A program made the position numbers and the translations under genes. A stretch of 64,000 nt of DNA from Lutraria lutraria (taxonomy: Eukaryota > Mollusca > Bivalvia > Venerida > Mactridae). The notes under the pieces were generated by a model, which was given only the letters and a program-made list of their open reading frames with translations, did not search any database and was not told the DNA's origin. The stretch is from assembly GCA_964023205.1 (NCBI GenBank), contig OZ026835.1, positions 37,111,083 to 37,175,082 on the forward strand, given 5' to 3'. Positions 13,101 through 25,100 of this stretch are shown piece after piece; the first letter of the stretch is position 1; each line of letters begins with the position of its first letter.

Positions 13101-16100
13101 GATACTATTAATTCATTAATGACAACAACTATCTTACTACTGGTCAGTTAGGATAATTGTATAGTGACGCAGTGATGGAGTCCATTTTTACGGTGTAAAA
13201 CCGTTGTCAAATTATCATTGGACATATAGGCTAATTATATGATTTACAAATTTCAATAAATCCATCAACTGTCGGCGTAGCGCAGTTGGTAACGATGGTG
13301 TCTGACGATAATCTATTGATGTGAAAAGAACTGTGTGAGACCGCGACTTGGTACTTTTTCGCAAATTATTTTCTATTGCTATATATCTTTTTTTTTTAAA
13401 AATCATCTATTTTTTTCGTCGTCGTTTTTTTTGCAAGGAATACACTAGATGTAGTGTTTATATTATTATCATCATTTTTATCGTTTGGCATATCTTTTTT
13501 TGAATATCTTTTTACATGTAATATACATGATGAAGAATAGTCTTAGACATTTCGTTGTAATTACGATTGGTTCGCTATTAAAAGTCGATCTATTTTCAGT
13601 CATATTTAGCTAGTTGGCATTCTGATAAGTTTGCACGAAATACCTGTGCGCGGTACTAATACTTCATGTACTTTTGCACTACACACTTTGCGTTACACAG
13701 GACAATTATATATTATGCATTATTTTTCTTTACAATTTACTACTTAATATTATAACGAAACTACAATTCATTTGCAAAAAGTTGAAAAAGAAAACGAAAA
13801 AAGAGACAACCGGTGAGGTTCGAACTCGCGATAGAATATTAGCTCCTGATCAATTCTAACGGCTTTACCAACTGCGCCAACCAGACATCTACAATAACAT
13901 TGCTAAACTATAATACTATATTTGTTTCTTATAAACCCATTTTACCTGTTCAGACAATGGATGTAAACTTTTGTGTACACATAAAATGAAACGTCACTAT
14001 CACATTATCCTAACTGGACAGCTACATGTAGACATCAAACCTGGGCGTGGTTTCAATTATTGAACCGTAAGCATAAGCGATTTTGATTGGCTATCAAAAT
14101 TGAATTAGTGCGTCAAATTCGTTGATTTCATGAGACGATAATGATCCGACACTTGTTAATAATTGTTAATTGCTCAGCTTAAAAAAACACAGTAGGTGTC
14201 ATTTTCGAATTAACATTGCCGTCTTATTTGATGCCGGATTTCAAAGCGGTTAGTGGTATTTTGTAGTGGAAATAGTCCAGTCAAATTAACAGATGGGGTA
14301 GGACTAAATGGTACAGAATTTATTTTGTTATAAAACGATCATGTATATGATAACATAAATAAAAAATAAAATAGGCCAAAATCTGACCAGTTTTAACAAA
14401 ATAAATAAGCTTTTCATTTTCGGATAATTTCACTATCTGAAAACCGGTACAGTTGCGTATAAAATCCGTATTGCCTCGTAATTTAGTGCGTCGTTTTCAT
14501 TAATTGACGTCAAATAAATCAGCCTACTATCGTCTTATTGTTCTTAGGAGTTGATATACTAAGTAATCACTCTATATAGCTGAATATCTACCTATACTAA
14601 TGCTTGATTTTGATAGTCGGTTATCAATGAAGAGTCCTAACCTAATGTATACTTGACCAGGCTTACGTTAATGTATTGTTGATTACGACCGAAGGCTTTT
14701 GGAACCTGCTTTTTTGTACTGAACGTTTCAAAAGAGGAATCTTTGGACTAGTATCCCACTTTCTATCGAATGAGACCACGCTTTTTGCGGCAAAACCGTA
14801 CATGGGGTGAATATGTATATTGTAGCATGGACTCCCGACTTTTTATTTGTCTAGAAAAACAAAGAATGAACATATGTTTTCTTCCTATTTTTGTTCATGT
14901 TTATCAAATGTGTGAACAATGAAGAGTGACTTCTTGCAGAAAAAATGACCTTTTATGATAATACAAATGGAAATAAATGTAGCAAACTTCCAAAAATGTA
15001 AACCAATGAGAAAGTAACGATAATGACTGGCTTTTCGATAATCACTGAGATTGGGATCTATCAAAGTTTGAAACATGTGACAGCGTAACAATCTGGATGT
15101 TGTGCAAGTGGGTAACTAATTTCAAAACTAGACATCTGATGAATGAATGAAGAATAAACAATCAAAATATTACAACTTACTATTAAAATAGTTATTACTA
15201 GTTTTCATAGCAATGTTAGCAAACAATTGATGATTGGTCCAACACTGTTCATGGTTGTTTCGTGCATGCAGGTGACTAACATGCTACAGATGCTTTGTAA
15301 TTTTCGATTTAGGCTGAATATTTTCACCGAATATTACTCAAAACTTATAACCAGGATAAAATCAGATTTCTGAGCGAATGTCTCATCTATTCTGGAAGAC
15401 CAACTGAGTCCAAGTATGTATGACATTTCAATTTTTAGAATAGTTAAATATATCATGGATAGTAAAGAAAATCAAATGTTATGTATTGAAGAAAAATTAT
15501 GATAAACACTTCCTGAGCTGACGAATATATTCTTATATACTTTAAAATTTATACTTTCGTTATTTTTTTTAAATTGACATTGTTATCCGAAAACATTGTC
15601 TTTCTGCATCTATTAATGTCATGATATTCTAGGCTGAAAGTGTAATACTTGTATTGCAAAATTAAAGAGACCTTCTACACAAATATTTAGCTGATATGCC
15701 AAAATAAAATCTGACATTACAGTAACAGTTGATCAACAATACCAATAATTTGTTGCGGCCGATGACAAACATACATTCAAACGCGATTATTACGCGGTCA
15801 GTGCAGTACTTTTTCACGTGAGTTGAAAAATGGTTCACTTCATACGATTGCATTATTATTCTATATCTACAAGTATTCTCTGAGGTCAAACAGAACAAGT
15901 TGTTTCGTTAATTTTACTGACCAATCATCCAATTAAGACTCTTCTTTCCATGAAATAACACATATCAAATTTTACATTGATGTGTTTATAAATGAAATAA
16001 GCTGAAATTAAGATTAGAGCTGTTAAGACACCTATAAGTAAATAGGAATGTATTAGGATAATGATATTTTTACAGCAAGAACAAAATTAATCGTTTCACA

Positions 16101-19100
16101 ATAGCGTACAACAAATTTAAGTACAACTGCACAGTTGAGTTAATTTCTATTTAGAGTCGACCAGCAGCCCCTGGCAATCTCCATGCTCTGAAGTAGGCCC
16201 TTGTGCAGGAATGGGGGAATATTCCCAAATTGGTAATCCGACCCTATGCGCTGTCGATGAGAGAGAGGAGGCCAGTTCGATTGGTCAAATGGAAGAGCTA
16301 TCGGAAGAGGCAGAGCTCTTCCGAACTGTTCGATTTATTGTCTTCTAATTTTAGAAGCTCTTCTGTCTATTCCGCTCGATGGGTAGAAGAGGTGGACGAG
16401 ATATTATTCACATGACCATACAGCATGACCAAACAAACAATACCGTTTGAAATTGCCTTTTCTTAAAAACCCTATTGTTTCAACTCGCAATAAAAAAGAT
16501 AGTTTTAATATATACATTGTTTACAATGTCAGCGTGTTCAATAGTTAATCCATACGATTCAAAGATTATTGGTATGCAGACATTTCGGCCGCGATTGCGT
16601 TCTAAGCTCTTTCAGCTGGCGTATTCTCTTCTTACGAGAGTCCAATTGAACCGGCCTTAGATATTCATGTTGTGAGAGCCATTTGAGGACATACATTATG
16701 AACTACATGTACTAATTATTACTCGGACGAACAATATGTTCCACTAAATTAACTGACTTTACAGATTATTAGAATTTTGCGTCATAAGCCATTTTGTGAA
16801 TCGGGATTTTACAGTTATATTTTTGATTTGTTAAGTTTTATATCTGTATGTTTATCAAGTGAGACCACATTATGGTGAAGTATGACTACAGTGTTCAGTT
16901 GTTTAAACAAAACGCGTTAAGGCCACACCAATTTAATTACAGTACTTGTTCATCCGATTTGTCGCTCCTATTATTATTGTCAAAATTAGAAAAATAATAT
17001 TATTATTTTTTAATTTTTGCTTCCTATTATCGCTTGCTCATTCCCACAATGGTTTTCTCTAGATAAGTGTTGGTCTTAAGGTACCCACATTTGTCTCGGC
17101 TGATAAAAATTCTGACTCCTTTCGTTGCGGGTGATTCAACAATTTTCATCAGAAAACAATTGAATAAGGACATTAAAAGCGTTTTTACTGGTAAACGGTA
17201 ACAGTTATTGAAATAAATGAACACAGACTTTCCCATTCGCATTCCCACTTTCTTGTTTGAAAGAAGGAATTAAAGATGATATTTTTCAAAAATATTTCGC
17301 TCGCTCGCTAAAATCGGAAAAGTGAAAAGTATTAAAAAAAAATATTTCGCTCGCTCACTCGCTTTCGTCAGAAAAAAAAACCGATGAACAAGTTATTAAA
17401 TTGGTGTGGCCTAATAAATGATCATAGTAGGTGGCATTTTATTAGTGTCGGGTTAGAAATGCCTACAAGTGCATTAAATTGATACATGTACGTATTTTAC
17501 AAAGCTTTGCCGATTTTCATAGGAAACTCAATATAAAATAATAGAGAATGATCAGGGATGCAGTCAGTCTGGACTGAAGGAGTGTGAATTTTCGGACTTC
17601 ATGGTATAGAATCAATGGGCCGTGGTTGTGATCCAGTAGTTAAGTGTGCTGGACTTGTTGATTTCCTTATGTGGAGAAATTGTCAGCTCCATGTAGGATG
17701 GTAATTAAGCAAGTACTTGTTAGAATTCAGTCTGGGAAAACTGGTTTGGTGAACTGGCCGTCGTTGAATATCGTTGAAAACAGCGTTAAACGCATCGAAA
17801 CAAAGACCCACTATGCATGATGGATGTAAATCAAATACCTTAGTTAGACCATATCATGATGGAGACCAGGAGCGTAGCGAATTTTGACTCTGGGGTAAAA
17901 TTGTTGGATTTAGATTGAGGGATCATTAGACATGGCGTCAAATAACAAAGCTATAGGCCTTTTCGCTTTGGAGAGGAATTTAGGATTTTTAAACTATTTT
18001 TAGTTGTCATGGCAACCAGACTTTAAAAAGGATAACTAATTTTTCAGGAATCTGAAAGGGATCTACTTTCTTACAGGTTATGTTGTAAAGATCTGTAAAA
18101 TTTGATCACACTTTCACGAGATAAGTCTAATTTCTATGTTACCATAAGTGGGTGGGGTAATTTAACATCTAATTTTGACTTCAAACACTATTAATGCTTA
18201 AACATCTTTTATTTTTTGTATTTTTGTATTATGTAGGGCTGATATTATTCATGTTTTGTAAAATTTAATAGATATTTATAATTTATCTGGTGTATTTGTC
18301 AAAGTTATCGCATCAGTTAACATGCTATTGACGTATTATTTGATAAATGATGGCCTATACTTAAAACGAATTTCTGGAAAAACGGCCGATCCGATTTTGT
18401 CCTATTTTTATCCTGATATTGTAGAAAGTCTAAGCTTTCAAATGAGCCATATTTCTGTACCATTTTGTCCTGGGTTCGACCAAAATTTGTCATAACTTGA
18501 CTAGACTAAAATGTTAATCTAGAATTTTGATACTTTTAATTCTTTTATCTGTGGAGTATTCCGTAATAAACAGCGGGGTTCTGGGTACCGAATTTCTTTA
18601 AAGTCAAATATCTAATGAACGGCGGACGTTATAAAAAACTGAGGCACGGTTCCCGGTTTATAGTCATTTTAAGGCTATTTGTTGTGATATATTCCTATAT
18701 ACAGAGTAGTAATCGTTGTTCAAAAAATAATAAATTACGTGCGATATTGGTTTATAGAAGACCAATAAAATGTAATATTTGTTTCAAATTACTTGCAATG
18801 CACTTTATACAGTGGGTTTATTTTAGTATATGATTTTGGTTTAGTTTTTAAATCTATAAATTGTGAAACTTGATTTGACCTGACATCCAAGCCAGATACC
18901 TTAATACATGTACAATCACACAATATTTCGTAACAAACGTACTTATATAACATGATTGGATTGGTAGTTTGGATATAACATAATGCAATATGTGGCAGTG
19001 CAATAGAGTTACCAAGTATAAACATTTTCATCCAAAAAGGTTAGTTGTGGACATGTCGTTATATTAGGTAGATACCTCCCCAAAGTTGTAGTGTTGGTTT

Positions 19101-22100
19101 TAACAAACCTGTAAATTAAGTACTTCTTGATTGTGTAGGAAAGCAAACCACAGTTCCGTTTTCCATTTCGTTTCATTATCTTGTAGTAACTTTAAGTTAT
19201 CGTTGGTGTCCAGGAATGCTAAAATACCAGCTAACATAGGAGTCACTTTGTTCTGTAACGTCTGAATGCATGACCTCCTGCGATTACATAAGTTACCAGA
19301 ATAAATAAATCAAATTGTTATTAGTAATTAGATATCACTGCGACATCTTATACAGTGTGCCGGAGTAAGATATAATAAATATATGCATAAATTCCATAAT
19401 TATGCCAATAAATAAATCTGTGAAACTGTCACAGCACTTCGTTGCCGGAATCTTATAGTGAGATATCTACCATTTTGAAGATTCTGAGATTTTTACATCA
19501 TTGGATTCGTCTCAGAGTGAGCTATCTCCTCGCGTCCTTGTTTTAATAATTGGAGCCCCCGTTAAAAAGTTTTTTAATCACATTTAATGTGACTAACACT
19601 CTATGTTGTTCAATTGAAAATGTGTGTTGGCATAAAAAGTGGAGTTACCTCAATATTATTCTTAGGCGACGACTTGCAGCCTTCGTATGGTACATAGAAT
19701 GAATAATGTCCACTAATTATAAACGTAGAAATATATTTTACCGAAAAGTTCCTGTTTTGTTTAAATTCTCATCCGTTGCAGCTTCCTTTACAACCCAGTC
19801 CCGAGCTGATAGAGGATTGAATGTTCTAGCCTCTTTTTCATTTAGAAGTTTCGATAACAAGCAACAGACGCCATTAACAAAGTGTACTGAACCTTGAACA
19901 TGGATAAGAAACAATGATGCAATAAAGTAAATCACAACACAAATTGCACTTTATTTCAGTATTTTACGAAAGCATAAATTCTACTACACTTTGAAAAACT
20001 TTAAATGATATGGATACTACATTTGCTTTTTGATTTACACAGAAAGACAGTAACCTACGAAACTGACAATTCAGAAACGGGGAAATATTTTACGGTGGTC
20101 GTGTTACCTTCATCTTCATTTTCCTGAAGTAATTGCAGAACTAACTTGACTCGATCAGTTTCGCGATTTGTGTTTTCTTCCTTGTCTTTTACGATGGCCA
20201 GTGCTGCATGGACAGAGTTTAACAATATTCCGTAAAATTGTGCAATTTCACCAGTAGCCATTTCAATCTTCTTCCTCACTGGACTTTGTATTCCAACAAC
20301 TTCCTTTGTATCGTCCGCTTCTCTGTTCAATGTGTAAAATACAAATTACATTGGCAAACACGTAGACACCTTTTGTATAACAATCAAATATCAAGATAAA
20401 TTTTAGTTTAGCGATTCAAACGATGGTTTTATACGAGCATACTTACACATTTTCCGATTGTTCATGTGTTTGTCCACCACGGACAGCAGTAGTAACTATG
20501 GTAGCCACAGACCTTCCAATCATTTGTGCCATCTTAGGCATACCTTCTTCTTCTGGGTATAAATCATCTATATGCACTGAATGCCACAAGCCACACTGTA
20601 TATAAAACATGCTAACTTGAGTGAAATGATAGCACGAAACAAAATATTCAAATAAAATTTCACGAAACATAGCCAAAGTAATCAAATAAATTATCCAGTT
20701 TATTTGTAAAAAAAGCAATTTTAATTCTTCGTTATCATAATTATCAGCTATTTATAGTTTCAACAACATTGTCCATTATTGATTGCATAATTTATTTTGT
20801 TTAGACTCACTTTAAAAGTGTTTGTTATCAATGTCACACTAATGTACATACTTGAAATCCCGAAAATGTTGATTGACGTGGTAACTGAATTATCAATACA
20901 ATATGAACGCATGCTCTCAGATTGTCTCTCATCTTTTCTAACTCGTCCATTACACAATGTCGTGCACATGCCACTAATTTACCATTGATATCGCCAGAGT
21001 CACACTGGATGACCATTAAGTGAGGTCCATTGCTTTCGGCTGCTCTTTGCAAAAATTGTCTAAAATATTATGTAATAAAGATAAGAAAGGGACTCAAAAT
21101 AAGAAAACGCATACAAAACACCCCACCCTCTGAAAAATATTACCCTCTACAATTTCCGCAATCACAGAGCCGACCAACACAGCTGCATGACCATACAAAA
21201 TAGATATAAAAGAGGTAAAAAAAAATACAATAAACAGTGTATAATCAGATTCTGATCTTAACACAAGCAATAAATTGGAAAACGATTCAAAGATAAGTTT
21301 ACTCTAAATTTCGACTTTTTGTCTCGTATCAGTTACTTAATAATACAACATGATATGTATAACAGTAAATGATAATGTTCATCTCAATTGTGATTAATGC
21401 TGGCTATAATACTTATGTAATTTACCATTTTTTTTATTAGCATCTAATACTTACCTGACACGAATAGAAAATTGTTGCTCAGTATCAAATGATGACAAAG
21501 ATTCTAGAAACAGTATGTCACATACTGGTATGTTCGTCGCATCACTTATTTCCTTCTTGTGTACAGTTGCCATCAATTTTGAGTGTGTAGTTATCTGTTA
21601 AAAAGTTTACATACTGGAAAATCTTAACGATTTTGTACAGCTACTATATAAGTGACCCCACAAAAAAATATCCACGCGAGGTTTAATTGCTTGTTTTCTT
21701 GCCCCTAATCAGATTTATCCTCTCCATAAATTGTATTTATTTGTAGTGAAAATTAGTTCATGAATAACTTTCTGTTGTGTTTATAAGCATATTTCATGTA
21801 AACAGAAGCATGTCTATCAATGACCCTGTCCGTTTTTTACCCCAGCTGTGAAATCAGAGAAGGACTTGCTGGTCCAAAAGTCACGTGCCTCGCATTCCTG
21901 GTTCAATGTCTTTAAAGGGCATTTTGTACAAAGTTTCATAACATTAATTCTGGTTAAAACAATTTACAATCAATTACATGTCATGTATCATCATGATGAT
22001 GCCAATGGAATTTATTGAATAAAGCTGATTTATAAGATTTTTAAATGAACGTTTACAATGTATTTGAATTGATTTAATGGATGTACATTGTATTACAAGG

Positions 22101-25100
22101 TTTGGGGTTCCATAAGTATCCGTGCAATGTTTGTCTTTAAGTCTTAGAAAATCTTCACATCATGTTTATGTAAAGTGTGTACATATAACCGCAAATAATG
22201 CAACTAAATTGTTATTTATACTGTAGTAGTTCCTACTTCATCCATTGGAAATCACGTGACAAGTGACAGTGGTGACACTGTCAAAGTAATTACCAGAGCA
22301 AATAATGAAATATCAGCTTTCCCGTGACCTATCTTTTGGTGAAGGTATTCCATTAAAGAACCATGTGCTTGCTTGTTGAAATAAGCATCATGTAGATATG
22401 TTTGTTCCTCATGAGATAAGTTGGTATACTTTAAATTTGCAACAGATTCTGGTGTGGCACTCCAGAGCAAAACAATCTTAGCTTCTTCGAGAACCTGAAT
22501 TTAATAAATTATGCAAGAAAAATAGTCGCCTTTGTCGTAATATGTGCCTAAAGCTTTTAACAGCATATTTCTTTCATATAATATTTCAGTAATTCATCTA
22601 CGAAATATCTAAGTTGTAACTTTTAGAATTATTCAGACATAATGTTTTATCTAGTATAAATATATCCCTAAAAGGGGATCACAATATCGTTTGCAGCAGA
22701 ACCACTCTAAACTCAAATTTTCGACCTGGCGGTCTTTTTCAAGAGCTATGATGCACTAACAAATTGTCTACATTTTTAGTACAGCTTAAAACTTTGCATT
22801 GTAACTTGTTATGAACAGCAACCGCTGCCTGATGGAACTATCCTCTTCTGTTTTGATGTGGCCAAACTATACCCTTCAGTGCCGAAACAAGAAGGCATGC
22901 TAGCTTGTGAGGAAGGACTGAGGTCCAGGACGTCACCCCTGTTACCATCTCCCCATGTGCTCCAAATGATTGAGACTGTTTTAGACAATAACGTGTTCCA
23001 TTTTCACGACACCAACTATGTTCAGACTGATGGAATAGCCATTGGATCCAAGCTTGGAAAAAACTTTGCTTGTACATATATGCGAATTTGGGACAGGAAA
23101 CTAACCCAGTTTGAGAAACAGCCCATCTTCTATAAAAGATTCATTGATGATGGATTTGGACTATGGACCCATGGCGAGGAAAGCTTGAAGTCATTTACAG
23201 AGTATGCCAATAGCATTCATAGTAACATCAAGATCGAGCTGCGATACAGTCACTCCACCATTGAATTTCTTGACACCAATGTGCGCTTAGATAATGGCAG
23301 ACTAATAACAGATCTATACAGCAAACCTACAGATAAGCACTTATACCTTCAAAATAAGTCAAACCACCCCCCTCACACTAAAAAGGCCGTACCGTATGGA
23401 TTGGGTATACGAATTAGAAGAATATGTCAAAATGATGAGGATTACCAGAAAAGACGTCGTGAACTTAAACAACAGTTGCGCAAAAGAGGTTACTCGGGTA
23501 AACAAATCGAGGCACAGCTACAGAAAGTTGATGCCATACCCAGAGAAGAATTACTTCAATACAAACAAAAACAAGTTAAATGTAACAGAGTTCCCCTTGT
23601 GCTTACTTACGCCAAACAACTACCAAATGTAGGAGCCATTTTGCATAAACACATGGGCCTACTGCACAAATCAGACAGGATGCAGGAAGTGTTCAAGGAG
23701 CCACCAATGGCAGCCTATAGGCGGGATCGCAACCTTGAAGACATACTTGTCCATGGTAAATTAAAGAAAGTCATACATCAACATAGACGAAAATGTCAGC
23801 CTAACTGCAGGACGTGTCAGATTAAATCGGACAAGGACATCAACTGTACTGAGAAAGATGTTGTCTATGGATTGATGTGTACAACGTGCGATAAGACGGT
23901 ATATGTTGGCGAATCAGGAAGGGAGCTGAAAGAACGAATGGAGGAACACCTGCGCGATATTCGACTTAACAAGGAAAGGGCAGTATCGTTTCATTTTAAT
24001 AGTAAAGGGCATTCAATTAAGAATCTTAAGGTGACTATTCTAGAAAAAGTTAGTGGCCGGTCTAAGTCGCTTCGTCTCATTAAAGAGAGCGAATGGATAA
24101 ATAAGCTCAACACCAAGTTTCCATCTGGACTTAATTCCAGAGAAGTACGCCAAATGTAAAATGACGTCGTGACGTCGTGACGTCATGTCTTTCAATATTA
24201 CGGGAATTGACGTCATGACGCCATGGAGACGTCATAACAAGTTACAATGCAAAGTTTTAAGCTGTACTAAAAATGTAGACAATTTGTTAGTGCATCATAG
24301 CTCTTGAAAAAGACCGCCAGGTCGAAAATTTGAGTTTAGAGTGGTTCTGCTGCAAACGATAATGTTTTATGTTTATTTTCTATATGTGTCGAAGATGTAG
24401 TGATTCCTCCAAAGCATATTTCTTTAATTAATTATTAAACACTTACAATAAAGGAAGTCATGACTCCCGCAATTTTCGCAAAAAAAAGTGACATATGTGC
24501 ACACACTATGTATTGTCACAAAAGAGTTATACACTGAATCAATTACTCCTTACAATCAGTCCTTTGATTCTGTTACATGTAAGAATGGTACCTTTGTTTG
24601 TTTGGGAGGTTCTTTGGCAGTATGATTTTCCCATACATCAAGTATAATGGCAGAACAAGTATCATCGTTAAAACCAATAAGAACGTCCGATATTTTTGCT
24701 TTGAAATCTTTGCATCTTCTAGTAAATGTAAATCAAAAAGGTAGTAAATGAGTTCATGTAATGCAATATATATTACCAAAAAGAGAAGACAGACACAGTT
24801 TTCTCCACATTTGAATAACTATGGTTTACTTGTTCTTTTGTTGTCAAACGAGTTAATCAACACTAAGTATTGAAGAGCTTCAAACGCAGATGTAGGGCAT
24901 GATGTAACACTATTACCATCAAGGAAATATAGTAAATTAATTTGAGATTTAGGAATCATTTAAAGAAGTATGAAGAACATACCATCAAGAATGAAACATC
25001 AACAGAAATGTAATCTTATGTATCTACATCGCTTTGAACAATTTTCTATTCCACATACTAGAGGTGATTCTAATAAACGCTGTAAATATTTTGAACATAT

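Larger units (their letters stand above)
13140..14028. mobile_element. Nested TIR element with tRNA-like arms, TA target site
   Basis: An 889-bp insertion interrupts repeat copy 2. It is flanked by TA (13138-13139 and 14029-14030), as judged by aligning against the unbroken copies. The terminal inverted repeats include cagttaggataattgtata on the left and its partner (reverse of tatcacattatcctaactg) on the right. Just inside each arm is a tRNA-like segment with a good A box (13278-13289 tagcgcagttgg; 13868-13879 on the minus strand). There is no transposase frame. A TA target suggests Tc1/mariner-type mobilisation, which is inference. Confidence 0.75.
12890..14285 (-). repeat. Dispersed repeat family, copy 2, split by an insertion
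   Basis: This is a reverse-strand copy of the roughly 0.9-kb noncoding family (other copies near 5925, 18552, 26655, 27655 and 58600). The left part 12890-13139 and right part 14029-14285 match adjacent parts of the unbroken copies. Between them sits the 13140-14028 element. Confidence 0.8.
22651..24360 (+). mobile_element. Penelope-like retroelement with inverted pseudo-LTRs
   Basis: The element lies antisense to the host gene, inside the intron between exons 55 and 56. It has a 35-bp tail (22651-22685), a left repeat 22686-22814, a reverse transcriptase to GIY-YIG frame, a right repeat 24232-24360 that is the near-perfect reverse complement of the left, and a flanking direct repeat ataatgttttat (22639-22650 and 24359-24370, sharing 2 bp with the repeat end). 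Inverted pseudo-LTRs plus a 30-40 bp extension on one side are known features of Penelope-like elements. The left repeat joins directly to the middle of the reverse transcriptase, so the copy is 5'-truncated. The high identity of its two repeats suggests a recent insertion. Confidence 0.92.

Noticed and set aside
13270..13360. tRNA gene
   Set aside because: An A box is present, but there is no proper B box and no acceptor-stem pairing; it is part of a repeated mobile arm.
13803..13890. tRNA gene on the minus strand
   Set aside because: A and B boxes are good, but the acceptor stem cannot pair and the anticodon arm is unconvincing; it is tRNA-derived.
23396..23632. 78-codon plus-strand frame
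   Set aside because: It is an alternative frame within the Penelope-like coding region.
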